Made by a program: the position numbers and the translations under genes. The notes under the pieces were generated by a model, which searched no databases, was not told the origin of the DNA, and was given only the letters and a program-made list of their open reading frames with translations. From Viola odorata (taxonomy: Eukaryota; Streptophyta; Magnoliopsida; Malpighiales; Violaceae): a DNA stretch of 64,000 nt. The stretch spans positions 12,642,564 to 12,706,563 of the forward strand of contig OY829541.1 in assembly GCA_963691705.1 (NCBI GenBank). Direction: 5' to 3'. Below, piece by piece: positions 20,825-32,599 of the stretch; position 1 is the stretch's first letter, and each line of letters begins with the position of its first letter.

Positions 20825-23800
20825 AAAAGCGAAGTGATAAGCGCTTTAGATCGAATGGTCTTATCCTTTTTCGAAGAGGACGAGAAAGGCGTCATTTATC
20901 CACACAATGATGCGTTAGTGCTCACACCTGTTATCGCTAATCATAGAGTTAGAAGAACTCTCGTTGACATTGGAAGTGCTGTGAACTTATTTTCATTGGA
21001 AGCTTACAACCTTATGAACCGCCCCGATAGTGAGTTAACGCCTTGCAAGAAGCCAATAATTGGAGTAGACGGAGTTCCAATCCCAGTGACTGGGTTAACC
21101 ACCCTGCCAGTATACTTTAGAGAGGATACCTCTAAGCGGTTAGAGGAGCTGCTATTCCTGGTCGTGGACCTAAATCTGCCCTATAATGCTATACTTGGAC
21201 GACCTTTCCTCAACCGCTTCAGAGCAGCGATATCCCAAAAGCATTTGAGCATGAAATACCCCTCCTGGGATGGGGTAGTCTCAATTAAAGGCAATCAGAA
21301 ATTGGCGGCTGAGTGTTACCTACTCATGACTCAGAAGAGTTGTGATAGGTACGTGTGTGTAACGGTAGATCTGTACGAACAGAATGATGAGAAATGCACT
21401 CAGCCCGTAGACAAGATGATACCCGTGCCAGTTAACGGGATCGGCGAAGCGAGTTTCCTAGTTAGCGAAAAACTTAGCTTAGAAGAAAACCTTCAACTAG
21501 CTCAGTTGTTGAACAAATGTAAAGGAGAATTCGCATGGAAGCCCGCAGACATGCTAGGTATCTCACGATAGGTAGCGGAACATCGACTCAATGTTGACCC
21601 CGACGTCAAGCTAGTCCAATAGAAACGACGCGCATCTTCTATGGAGAAAGCGTTAGCCGTCGATAAGGAAGTGACGAAGCTCCTAGATGCAGGCTTCATC
21701 CGAGAAGTTTAATACCCGACCTGGCTAGCTAACCCAGTTCTTGTTCCAAAGCCCAATGGAGATTGGCGTACTTTACTGACCTGAACGATGCTTGTCCCAA
21801 AGATTGCTACCCGCTTCCTCGAATTGATCAGCTAGTCAATCAGACTACCGGATACTCCTATCTAAGTTTGTTAGATGCCAATTTGGGGTATCATCAAATC
21901 CCCATGGCCGTTGAGGATGAGTAAAAAACCGCTTTTATCACTCCGAAAGCTACTTACTGCTACACGGCAATGCCATTTGGGCTGAAGAACGCAGGAGCAA
22001 CCTTCCAATTTATCATGAATAAAATATTCAAAAAGCAAATTGGAAAGAACGTAGAGGCCTACGTTGACGACATACTGGTCAAAAGTCGAAGCTTCCAAGA
22101 CCACTTGCTCGACCTGAAAGAAGTTTTTGTTGTAATGAGAGAATACCAGATGAAGCTAAACCCCCGTAAATGCATGTTTGTATTTCAAACGGGTAAATTT
22201 TTGGGCTATGTGGTCAGCCAGAAGGGTATCCAACCCAATCCCTCGAAAGTCAATGCTATACAGGACATGATATCTCCTCGAACCGTCAAAGAGGTACAAA
22301 AACTAACAGGGCATGTTATCGCCCTAAGACGATTCATCTCCAAGTAGGGCGAGAGGTGCCTCCTCTTTTTCAAGGTCATACGCAAGAAAGCCCCTTTTGG
22401 GTGGACGGCGGAATACGAAGAAGCATTTACAAGCCTAAAAGCCTATTTATCGTCCGACCTGGTGTTGACAAGGCTAGAGCCGGGCGATACCCTATATTTA
22501 TATCTTGGCATTGCCGATGAAGTGGTCAGTGCTGTCCTCATTCGAGATGACAACCACTTACACCGCCCCATCTACTTCGTAAGTCATGTTTTGAAAGATG
22601 CCGAGATGCGATACGCTCGCATATATAAAACAGCGTTTGTGCTGGTGCAAGCCACAAGGAAAATGGACAGATATTTCCAAGCTCATCCCGTTATCATGCT
22701 TACTAACCAACCTTTGAAAAGGATATTCAGGAAACCTGAATCTTCGGGAAGGATGTTAATTTGGGCAATTGAACTTGAGCAATACGGGTTGCGGTACAAA
22801 AATTGACCCTTCGTGGAAGCCCAAATCCTAGCAGACTTCATAGCTGAGTGTACTTTTACAAAAGACCCGCTGATGGATCTAATCGAGGAGGAAAAGATAA
22901 CTTGGATCTCCCATTCCCGGAAACCTACACCGACTTATGGGTCATGCACGTGGATAGGGCCAAGAATCAAGAACTAGCAGGAGCTGGGATCTTCATGATC
23001 AGACCACGCGATATACATATACGATATGCCATCAGAATCCTACAACCGTTATCTAATAATGCGGCAGAGTATGAGGCACTATTGGTTGGGCTCAAGATAG
23101 GAAGAAGCTTCTCCAGTAAAGCTATACACAATACGGGAATGATGGAAGACCTGCGACTAAAGATCTGTGGAGATTCCAAGTTGATAATAGTCCAAGTCCT
23201 GGGGCACTCTCAAGCTAGAGAGCCCATCATGGTGCAATACCTCACCAAGGTGAAGCGCGAATTGTTGAAAATAAAGAAAAGTGGTATGCAAGTCAGCTTT
23301 GAACACATCCCTCGAGAGGATAATGCTGAGGCAGACAACCTTGCTAAACTTGCGGCGAACCCGGAAGCATCCATACCTAAGGGTGTGTACTATCGTGAGA
23401 TATTCGTTCCTTCCTTCATGGAGGAGCAAGCGTCACTTTGTGTTGAAGAAATTGAAAATGACTGGCGAATCACCGTCATAAAATACTTGAAACATGAGGA
23501 GTTACCCATGGATAACGCTGAAAAGAAGAAGGTGCTGAAATAAGCGGTACGATGTACGTATTATGACAGGAAACTAGCGCGGAGATATTTTTCCCACCCA
23601 GCCGCTAAGTGTATAACGGAACAAAAGGGTCTTCACACTTTGCGAGAAATCCACTAAGGAATATGCGGCATGCACACATTCGGCGGTACCTTAGCCGCAC
23701 AAGTATTTAGGTCAAAATTTTACTGGCCTACTATTCGCAGAGATTGTCATAAGTATGTGCGAACTTGTCAAAAGTGTCAGGAATTCTCTAAGATTCCTCA

Positions 23801-24686
23801 GCAACCCGCCACGGAAATTTCTGAAATTGTGACTCCTTGTCCTTTTGCGTAATGGGGGATAGATATCCTAGGCCCGTTTCCGAAAGCAAGGTCCCAACTA
23901 AATTTTCTGGTCGTGGCGGTGGATTACTTTACAAAATGGGCAGAAGCGGAAGAGGTGGCCAACATCACAACGGAAAAAATTTGGCGTTTCTTTAAACACC
24001 AAGTTATCATGCAGTTCGATGTTCCCCGTGTGTTAGTCAGTGATAACAGGACACAATTCACCAGCCAATTCTTTAGAGACCAGTGTGCAGAGTTCCAGAT
24101 TGAGCAAAGATTCTCTTGCGTGGCTCACTCGCAGACCAACGGTCAAGCGGAGGTGACGAACCGAAGTATTCTTAGTGGTATCAAGAAAAACCTGGAAGGG
24201 TCTAAAAAGAAATGGGCGGAAGAGCTGCCGTATGTTATGTGGGCGTACTACATGACCGTCAAAACCAGTACTGGAGAAACACCCTTCGTATTAGCTTTCG
24301 ACACTGAGGCCGTCACGCCGGTGGAAATTGGTACCATGAGCCTGCGAGTTGCCTACTTCAGGGAAGAATTGAATGAGGAGGGGTTACGGGCTAACCTTGA
24401 TGAGTTACTAGAATTGCAAGAGGAAATGCTACATTACAAACAAAAAATGGCACGATATCACAACAGGCGCGTCAGAGAACGGTTGCTGAAAATAGGGGAC
24501 CTGGTACTCAGAGACAAACGAGCGGTTGGTCAGTGCGTGGGGAAGCTCAGTCCGAGCCGGGATGGGCCATACCGGGTTACCCGTGTCATCGAGAAGGGAG
24601 CGTATCACTTGGAAATATTTGACGGTACTCCCTTACCTAACTCTTGGAACATAGTTCGTTTGAAATTATATCATGCTAGACTCTGA
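20825..24686 (+). pseudogene. pol: Tat pol of T2 (protease, RT, RNase H, second RNase H, integrase)
   Basis: Protease reads ISALDRMVLSF and a changed active site, DIGSAVNLF, near 20967. RT has MPFGLKNAG and an intact YVDD near 22060. RNase H is near 22490-22800. A second, archaeal-type RNase H follows (about 22925-23360): HVDRAKNQELAG, NNAAEYEALLVGLK, CGDSKLI and NAEADNLAKLA; the first motif has Asp-Arg where T4 has Asp-Gly. Integrase has WPTIRRDCHKYVRTCQKCQ (23700-23790) and core SDNRTQFTS and TNGQAEVTN, ending at 24686. I count at least eight stops, including 21570, 21710, 22345, 23541 and 23849, plus frame changes near 21770 and 22805. Confidence 0.9.
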
Positions 24687-24790
24687 TACATCTCAGCACA
24701 TTTCGCTAACGCCAGCCCTGACTTGTGCTAACGCTCGAATAGAGAATATTCTTGTGTGTTTTGTGGCTGATTGTGTGCAGATAATAAAGG

Positions 24791-25310
24791 GTGCCAGGAG
24801 TGAAAAGTCCTATCCTTGTGACAGCCGGTCCTAATCAGACGGCTCACTAAGACGAGGCACGCCCTGGTATACCTAAAATTTAGTGTTGGGAGTGAAAAGT
24901 CCTATCCTTGTGGTAGCCACGCTAACACATGTGGGCCATTGAGACGAGGCACGTCCTGACGCCCCTAGGAGTGAAAAGTCCTATCCTTGTGGTAAACCGG
25001 GCTAACATAGACGACTCACTAAGACGAGGCACGTCCCGACATCCTTGGGAGTGAAAAGTCTTATCCTTATACCGACCGTGCTCGTGGAGACGGCTCACCA
25101 AGAGGAGGCACGTCCTAGAGAGATAGTAACTCCATCCTGGAAGTGAAAATCCTATCCTTGTGATAACCGGGCTAATACAGACGGCTCACTAAGACGAGGG
25201 CACAATTCTGGGATACGAGGTCAACGCTTGAAAGTGAAAAACCTAGCCTTGTGATGGTCGGTCCTGATCCGACGGCTCACTAAGATGAGGTACTTTCTAG
25301 GCCGACCGTG
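24791..25310. repeat. Stem-loop repeat array of T2, six units
   Basis: Six diverged units of about 75-90 bases share AGTGAAAA(G)TCCTATCCTTGTG on the left and AAGACGAGGCACG on the right. The flanks of each unit pair with each other, for example CCAGG/CCTGG in unit 1 and ATCCTGGAA with TTCTGGGAT in unit 5 (G-U pairs allowed). Inside, CCTTGT pairs with ACGAGG, and AGCCG with CGGCT. It lies just after the integrase stop, where Tat elements have their 3' untranslated region. Confidence 0.85.
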
Positions 25311-26213
25311 GAAATATGAAAATGCGAAGAATCGTGAAATCCCAGCGCGTAACCAGATGGGAAATCCCTAGTGAAGATAGCTGGTGGAGAAAGCGATATG
25401 AGCGACATCGGCAACTACACCCCGAGACGGAAGCGAGAAGGCTCCTACGGGTAACTAATGTCTATTATTGCACGTCATTTTACTAATAACCTATGATTGA
25501 GAATGTGCAGAGATATCATTTGGACGACGAAGAGATTGATGCTCGTGCAGACAATAATGTTACGAGACCCATTATTGGGATTAACATGCTATTGACACCA
25601 ATGAACTTGTTATTGTGACTCGAGAAACATGGTCTAAAGGACATATGTACTATGTCTCTCTCTGGTAACTATTCCCATGGAAAGGGATACGTTGGAATCT
25701 ATCTACATGGCACCCTCAGCCATTAATCAAGAATATCTACAATAACGCGATTATACGATACGCGTCGCTGCGAATAGCGGTCGTGCTCTCTATCTTCTAT
25801 GAGTTCTTATCTTTGATAATGCTGAACAATAGGTAAAATGTGTATGACGAGCTCATGTCACGATATATAGCGAAGCACCTATCATCAATATTAACGATTT
25901 ATCGATTGGATGGCAATGATATGCCCAGCCTACTTCTACTAAAATCTGTTATCTTGTGGCATCAAGTTCAGACCCGTTGACGTTATCGTGGTGATAATGA
26001 TGCCACTATCATATTGAAAGAAGCTCGAAGAGAAAGAAAAAAGGAAAAGGAAGTCAGCAACAAAAGAAATTAGTAAACCGAATACATGATTGTTCAAAAA
26101 CACCCTTGAGGGGTCACAAAAAACAAAAGTTCAAAGTTGTAAAGGGCAAAGACAAAAATGGGTGACTCCCGATATTCAAGAAAAGGAGTAATAACACCTA
26201 GGGTGTGTTGGTC
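25311..26213 (+). other. T2 3' untranslated region after the array
   Basis: I see no gene here. It begins with a further possible hairpin, CCAGC (25342) with GCTGG (25380), around a CCA/TGG inner pair. The rest has no recognised motif and is conserved in T3 at 36531-37390. Confidence 0.55.
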
Positions 26214-27366
26214 CTACGAACTACCCTGCCCCTTATAGGCCCTTGCCTTGGCTTGGCAAAAACCCTCGTCTGTGAGATCGGTGGACTTCTTCATGAAAGC
26301 GTTAGTAAGGGCGGCACTTCGATATACCCCTTCTCCGTGAATCTCCACAAAGTAGTCGACCATGATAATGGCAGTCCTCTCGACGTACCACGTACACTTT
26401 TCTGCCATCTCCCTCTCTAGTACCATTTTTTCCTTTATTAATGCCGCCTTTTCCCCCTCCAACGCGGCACTCTTAACTCTCTCTACTGTCAAAGCAGTGT
26501 CAAGACTAGACACCTGCTCTCTCGCCTCTTTCTGATCCTTCTTGGCCATCGCCAAGGCCAGTAACAATTTTTGACATTCCTCCAATAACTTCTTCTTTTC
26601 TTCTTGCTCCTTGGAAAGCCCGTCTAAGGAAGCGGTAAGGGAAGTGACCTTGTGCGACATATGTTCCGCCCAGTAGTGAAACTTAGAAAAACCAGTGAAG
26701 AAGATGGAACGCAACGAATTTATCTGCTCGTCTTCAGCCCGAGAAAGGAACGCCTCTCGCTCTTCAGGGGACGTTAGCGCATAAGTAGCTAAGAAAGAAG
26801 AAGTCGCGGTGAAACTGTTGCCCCCAACAGCCGCAAATCTAGAACTGCGCAGCTTGGCCAAGTCAAGTTGATGAGTGACAGGACCAGACTCACTAATCGA
26901 GCTCAGATCGCCCATGAGATGGGGCGTGATGGCCCCTCCCCCGAAGAGCCGAAGCATCGGAGCGTTAGAAGGAACGAAGACCACTGTAGAAGGAAATGGA
27001 GGTTGATTAGAGGAGGTACCCCCTTGAAGCCCAAAAGAACTGTGGGGCTGATAACCCGAAAAACCAGACAAGTCTTCGCCGAAGCCCAAGGCCATTAGAG
27101 AAGGGAGGAACTGACGTGCCAAAGGAATTAGGTGAAGTCTCGAAGGACCCAGGAACACCCATACTCACTAGAAAATCAGAAGATTGATCCCTGGAAGATA
27201 TCGTAGAATAAAAAATGATAGTGTGCCCCTCCTCGGTAATAACATGACCGGTCGGCAAACTTGCGCCCTCCCCGTCATGTCGCGGCCTCTTCTCAAGACG
27301 ATTCAATATATGGCCCAAGTTCATGCTGTTTGTTGGCAACACGAGAGTGGAAACAGTAGTGGTGTC

Positions 27367-27457
27367 CTGCAAAGGGAAATGATGCGAAGGATAAGAAAGT
27401 AAAAGAAAATGCAAAATGACACTAAAAAGCAATTGGTGGGATAACGCAAACACTTAC
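27367..27457 (-). other. Intron 2 of antisense gene A3 (91 bp)
   Basis: The donor is GTAAGTG and the acceptor TTTGCAG on the minus strand. Exon 2 ends with Ala-Thr in phase 0 and exon 3 resumes with Asp-Thr-Thr-Thr in phase 0. Confidence 0.7.
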
Positions 27458-27813
27458 AGTGGCAATATCGTTAGCAGGTACCTCTGAAGAAGTTGTCGTG
27501 TCTGAAGATGGAGTAAGAGCGGCAACGCTTCTTGTCCTCTTATTCTTTTTGTTTCCTTTTGTTGGAGCCTTGGAAGAAGATGCCTGAACAGGATAGATGG
27601 CAACAGACACGGTAGGAACACCAAAAGGAATAGTGGTGGTTCCCTCACTGACTGGGGAAGAAGACGCCTGGATGGGATTTACGGTAACAACATGCGGTAT
27701 AGTTGGATTAAGCGCAACTTCAGCAGCGGCAGCGACTTCTTCCCTCTCCCTTCTCTGTTGAGCCCTTCTCAGCCGTTTCCTGACGCTCTCAGGCTTCCAG
27801 TCAAGATCAGTTG

Positions 27814-27883
27814 CTGCATAATCATGAGAAAATGTTAGCGTTAGTACCGACTACGATAACGAAGAAAATGATACAACACTCAC
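27814..27883 (-). other. Intron 1 of antisense gene A3 (70 bp)
   Basis: The donor is GTGAGTG, the branch-point-like TACTAAC is complementary to 27840-27846 (about 26 bases before the acceptor), and the acceptor is TATGCAG. It is a phase-1 intron, and the frame continues as TDLDWKPESVRKR. Confidence 0.75.
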
Positions 27884-28583
27884 GTCTAATGCAGGTTCGA
27901 ATGTCCATTCCGCATGCCAGATTGCGAGTATGAACGCTGATTTCCAGCTAAAGCAGTTTGTCTAACCAACCTTACTCAGGCTGACGAAGAGTCCCCCATC
28001 GACCCCAGGCACCATCCTTGACAGCTTGATTAAAACCGTATCACCACCAGGGGCCAGGAAGGTCAGTAATAAAAAAAGCTTTTTTCAAATCTTCAATGGA
28101 AGACTTTGATTAGAGTTTCCAGCTGAAGGTTTTGAGCGAGTCATCGTCACAACGGGGCGATATCGCTATCACACCCCGACGACTATACAATTTGAAAAGT
28201 GACTTAAGTAACAAAAGGGAAGGAGAGTTAATCCCTTTGTATTTGCAAAGTTCTAGAAAGGCATAAACACAGCATTACGCATTTGGGGTTAACTGTACAG
28301 GATTCAAATCAAGAGCAGTAAGCAACTATTTTATGAAGGGATCAACGGGAAATGGGAAACCATAACGAAACATCTAGGCATACAGAACCCTTTGTTTTCT
28401 GGTTAAAACGCTATTCAGACGTAACGAATCAGGGGCGACGGAAACTGTATAACCCTCAGGGATATCAGTATGATCTTCGGCTAGATGCTAGTTGAGAGCG
28501 GCTAAGGAGGTGATGCTACTAACAGTACTCTCAATCTTTTCCTCATCAACAGATTTAAACCTGGAACGGCGAGTTCTAGCCAT

Positions 28584-29207
28584 GGCAGAAGTAAAGGATA
28601 AAAAGATGAAGAAGACGACAGAAGAAAATGAGAAATACCTTTCTATAAGAGAAGCTTCGAACACCCAGACGATGAAAAGAAGAAACACAAGATGACTCGG
28701 AAGGATATGGAGAGGGTAAAATAACAAAAGTGGAAAAAAGAAACAAGTGTTAGGTCTTATAACCTTAGTGGCTAAATAAAACGATTGTTGTAACAGTCGT
28801 CGCAGCGTCACAACGAACATGCATAAGTAATGAGTACGATTCTAGAGAAGCGAGAAGATGCTTTGATCTCACGAATTCCTAGTGCACGCTAACCCCTGAT
28901 GCCCATACGAATTGACACGTGTATTTTGGGCCATCATTAATGAGGGAATCTTGAGCATTAAATGCTCTGAAAAGTAGAATCGATTTTCCAAAACGAGATA
29001 GACGTGATGACGCAATAATCAAGGAAACGTGGTTTGGCGTTAACCGAACTGGCAGCTGACAGGATAAGACAAAAAAGCATAGTAAAGATTATCCGTTATT
29101 AAAGAAAGAATTACAGGCGTTATCAATTATTACAAACCGAATGGAGTCAATGTTCAAAGAGGAAAGTAAAAAGAAATAAAGTCCTCTTTGGCGTCAACCT
29201 TATCTGA
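28584..29207. other. Spacer between antisense genes A3 and A2
   Basis: There is no coding sequence I can support in these 620 bases. As it lies upstream of the A3 start on the minus strand, it could hold the A3 promoter; no clear TATA box stood out. Confidence 0.4.
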
Positions 29208-31361
29208 TCATGGAAACGCTTCGGTATCATCGTCGCTATCTTCCTCTTCTTCCCCTGAAGAAAGAAAACCCTCTTTGTTCCCGTCTATTTCTTTCATTTT
29301 CTCAGAAGCATAATCAGCTATCTTAGCAGGATCGAAAGTCCTACTGCGATGATGGTCTGTGAATCCGGCGGTAAAGGCCCACATTATCTTGTTCTTCCAC
29401 CAAGTTATCTTTGAAGTAACCTTTGCTAGATCCGCGTCGCGAGCCGATATTTCTTGATAGAGGAGAGAGTTTCTCTTGTCAGCTGCCACCAACTCAGCCT
29501 TAGCCACAACCAATTCTGCCTCCAAAAGCTCTATTTTGGCCTTCCCTTTTGATTTCTCTCTAGCAAGCTCGGCGCGACAATCATTCAGCTCTGCCTGGGT
29601 ACGATTTTGAAGCCGCGTCAACTCTGTCACCTTAGTCAAGGCGGCATCTAATTGCACCTTTGAGCCAGGTGAATCTCGAAGCTTGTCACCATGAGCCTCG
29701 AGAAAGTAATGCATTTCGCGGAAGCTAGCCAGTGCGTCATTCAGAACACATGCGCATTGAACATCGGGAGGATGCCGCAACAATTCCTCCCTATCCTTAG
29801 GAGAACCAAATATCTCACCCACTAGGGAGCCTACCGGTTGGTCTCGCGATAGCGGATCCTATATCCCTAAAGCACAAAGTCCGCTAGTACCAAAGGATGA
29901 CAGATCCAGTCGGTAAGAAGAAACTCCTTGGGGACCCTGAGGAGAAAGATTGGCGATAAAGAGAGGAGAGCAACTTTTGATGGAATCACCGATGCCTGAA
30001 ATGGTAGTGAAGAATAATGGTTGAGGACTTCTCGTAGGAGGGTCAGGAAGAATGCTGGGGTTGGGAATCGGCAGGACCAGTCGGTGGAGGCGAGTCTGCC
30101 ACTGGCGGAGTTTTAGTGACCTCAGGGGGAATGACAGTTGACGCCCCAATGAATCTTGTTGCTTGGGAAGTGTTCGCCATAGTAGAAGTGTCAACCCCAG
30201 CAACAGGAACTTCATCAACCTTCTTCGAAATAATCTCAATAACCGGACCGTTCCTCCCCACTCTAACTTTCTTCCGTTTAGCGGAGGAGGCATGATGAAG
30301 CTTAGAATTGACATCCATATCCTCGCTATCGCTGTTAGTTACCTTAGCCGCGGGACGATTCAAATTCACCCCCTGCCCTGAACCGACAACCAATTCTCAA
30401 GGAAACGAGAGGTTCGAGTAGAAATACCGCGCCCGACGACTGTCTTAGTTATACTCTTTTTCGGTGGAGTGGTCTGACGGTTGGAACTCTCAGGTACTGG
30501 AGAGGCTGGTAGTGTTTGAAGTGGCGCCACGTTTAAAGGAGCGTCATTCCCCCCAGACGGTTGACCTTCAACGTCATCTGCCAACAAGATGTATTAGAAT
30601 AGTAAGCAAGTCAAAGAGATAATGCGAAGAGAGAAACTTACCTATAACACACTCTTCCATAAGCCTGTACATGGCAAACTCTCGGATGCGGAATGATATA
30701 TCAATCTCTAGCAAGGCGTTAGCCTGACGTAACTCATCCCTAGACAACACTACCGGGTTTACCCAGACAGAATCAACAAGTCCTCAATTAAATCCCCTAA
30801 GCCATGGACGAAAAGGCAGTCCGACAATGAAGAAGCCACTTTTCTAATCAGTTACAGTCTCCTCGAAGCCCCGAAACTTCTGCCAAAATGACTGTACGAA
30901 CGTGTCATTCCACCTCGGGGCAATATCAACCAAACAATTGCGACACTTGAAGCTAAAAAATTTATAAAATAGATTGACAGACGGAGTAAAGACCCCCTGC
31001 AATTCGCAAGTGCGAAGAAAGACGTAAATCCCGCACCAGGAGGAAGGGGTTATCTGAGCCGGGTCGATATCATATTGGCGCAGTAACCTTTTTACAGATT
31101 CATGAATGGGGAAACAAAAACCATAGAGGAACATCTTAAAGTAGACCATCCTGTCGTTTCTGGACAAGGGGTCATGAAGTCGCTGACACACCTCAGGAAC
31201 CTTAACGGAATAACCAGGGGGAAAGAAGATACCATGATTCTCCAACTCAGCCTTCAAAATTATTTCACAGCCTTCAGAATCATTTCACAAGTGAAAAGAC
31301 TGGGTGTTCTCTCGACTTCTAGATCTATAGGCCTCTAAAAACTCCTGGGATCTCTAGTCAT
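29208..31361 (-). pseudogene. Antisense gene A2: Transposase_28-like domain plus coiled coil
   Basis: On the minus strand it starts at ATG 31361 (MTRDPRSF, then a stop where the copy at 46894 has Gln). The domain at 31257-30844 reads IFFPPGYSVKVPEV, MFLYGFCFPIHESVKRLLRQY, ITPSSWCGIYVFL and FTPSVNLFYKFFSFK, the same pattern as A3 and Transposase_28 (PF04195). A phase-1 intron lies at 30641-30578 (GTAAGT...TTGGCAG), with MEECVI-G before and DDVEGQPSGG after. Downstream are a basic AKRKKVRVGR cluster (near 30280), a frameshift near 30370, and a coiled-coil C-terminus (29822-29208) ending in an acidic Glu/Asp tail. A 20-bp local duplication near 31260 also breaks the frame. It is a diverged paralogue of A3. 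Confidence 0.72.
30578..30641 (-). other. Intron of antisense gene A2 (64 bp)
   Basis: The donor GTAAGTTTC and acceptor TTGGCAG keep the frame across a phase-1 junction. It has the same phase as intron 1 of A3 and, like it, follows the Transposase_28-like domain. Confidence 0.72.
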
Positions 31362-31869
31362 ATGTATAATGAACCAACGAGAAGGAAATCTGAGGAAGAT
31401 GGAGCAAAAAACCAAGAATAAGAAAGCAGTGAGTAGATCGCGGGCGCCGATGAGCGGTTGAAGAAACTTTCCTCGAGTAGAAAAAGAAGAAGAAGAGAGA
31501 GAAGGATGGGGAAAATTTTTAAAGCGCGAGCAAAAGTGTTAAAAGAGAACAGTTGTTCCCTTTTTAAGGTTAAACTGGAGGATCGAACAGCCTGTAAAAA
31601 CGAGACACGTATAAAGTGGAAAACGACACGTGGAAAAACCTCAGACGGATATTTATAGCTAAGCATTTATATCTTCAAAGGGAGACAGTTACTGACTGGA
31701 AGTTGAAAAAATGGTTACATCGAGCGGCAATCAACCTCACAGCGATAACCGACCAATATTTGGGGAGTTAACTCGGGAGGGTGACTAAGAAAGGAGAAAA
31801 ACGAAAGGCGTTATTTTATTCATTTCATAAAGGTCATACGGCATCTACAGAAAAACACAGCATGCAGAA
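31362..31869. other. Spacer between antisense genes A2 and A1
   Basis: No supported gene. It is conserved with 46895-47401 (for example the AGATCGC/GGCGC and CTTTCCTCGAGTAGAAAAA blocks), so it may carry the A2 promoter on the minus strand. Confidence 0.45.
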
Positions 31870-32283
31870 TTAATCATCGTCGGGCCAATAGCAGTATTCC
31901 CCATCCGAAAATAGAAAATCCTCATCAACAAACGGGAAAGGTTCCTCAACGTTCCTCTCCTGACCCAACTTTAACGAGCTTGACTCTCCCGTGGTGGCAG
32001 AAGCCGCGGTATCAGCACCGATATCGCTGGCAGAACTCCTTTCCATGAAATGATTAATGTGAGGAAATAGTTCGTCACCCCTCTGGACAGGAGGGACATA
32101 GAAATGAGGAGACAGGTCGACTGTCTTCGACGTTCTTCTCTTCTTCGACCTCTTAGGACTTTTACGGTGAGGTAACCGCCTCTTCAGGCATGACAGCGAA
32201 GGAGGGTTATCAGAATCCGGTGAAGTCGGAGGAGTTGGGGGAGAACCGCGTTCAACAATGTCTAAAGGGTATGAATCGGCCAT
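31870..32283 (-). CDS. Antisense gene A1: small Pro/Ser-rich, basic then acidic protein
   Basis: The frame from ATG 32283 (MADSYPLDIVERGS) to 31870 is open for 137 codons, without a break. It has a Pro/Thr/Ser-rich start (PPTPPTSPDSDNPP), a strongly basic block with overlapping nuclear-signal-like KRR and KRSKKRR, and an acidic end rich in Phe/Tyr/Asp that stops WPDDD. I recognise no family. A 141-codon homologue, also open, is at 47402-47827, so the frame has been kept in two copies while neighbouring ORFs have decayed. This supports a real protein more than chance, but does not prove expression. Confidence 0.55.
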   Translation of the reverse strand: MADSYPLDIVERGSPPTPPTSPDSDNPPSLSCLKRRLPHRKSPKRSKKRRTSKTVDLSPHFYVPPVQRGDELFPHINHFMERSSASDIGADTAASATTGESSSLKLGQERNVEEPFPFVDEDFLFSDGEYCYWPDDD

Positions 32284-32594
32284 GAAACCGTAAGTGATTT
32301 TAATAGAAAATGGTGAAGAAGAAGATGAACATGAAAAGGGAGAGAAAATCCCATTAAATAGTCGAAGAGGGGAGGCTTTCCGATCTTCTCGCATGACTTT
32401 TGAGAGAATTGATACGTTTTGAAAAGAACCTTCTTAATTGCAGAATCGGATCTTGTGATAACGCTTGTTGGAATTTGTCACTGATTGAGAGACACCAAAA
32501 AACCGCCCAATCAGTTGATACTGAAGAGGCGGCGTAAAATTAATGCAGAACGGTTCGCGAGGATAACCGTTACCGAAGTCCAACAAATGGGAAG
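32284..32594. other. T2 sequence upstream of A1, up to the T3 junction
   Basis: No gene seen. It matches 47828-48085 up to about 32588, where T2 switches to T3 gag at a short ATACACG identity. Confidence 0.5.
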
Positions 32595-32599
32595 CCAAT

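Larger units (their letters stand above)
26214..28583 (-). pseudogene. Antisense gene A3: Transposase_28-like domain plus coiled coil, two introns
   Basis: On the minus strand it starts at ATG 28583 (MARTRRSRFKSVDEE). Exon 1 (to 27884) reads a PF04195 (Transposase_28, putative gypsy-type transposon)-like domain: IPEGYTVSVAP, MFRYGFPFPVDPFIK, LLTALDLNPVQLTPNA and SLLLLKSLFKLYSRRGV. Intron 1 is 27883-27814 (GTGAGT...TACTAAC...TATGCAG), phase 1. Exon 2 holds a basic KGNKKNKRTRS cluster. Intron 2 is 27457-27367 (GTAAGT...TTGCAG), phase 0. Exon 3 has a long coiled coil (about 26640-26380), then WYVERTAIIMVDYFVEIHGEG and the end. Reading phase is kept across both introns. Stops occur near 28487, 28377, 28335, 28284 and 28106, with one frameshift near 27100. 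The function of this family is unknown; the basic cluster suggests a nuclear location. Confidence 0.75.
19269..32594 (+). mobile_element. Tat-lineage copy T2, lacks both LTRs, keeps full 3' zone
   Basis: It starts inside gag at the edge of the Athila LTR and runs through pol (end 24686), a stem-loop array, and antisense genes A3, A2 and A1, to a junction at about 32588-32600 where T3 gag begins. From about 19575 it repeats as T3 with a 13.02-kb offset; its A2-A1 part recurs at 46713-48085. This is the most complete 3' zone in the window. Confidence 0.85.
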
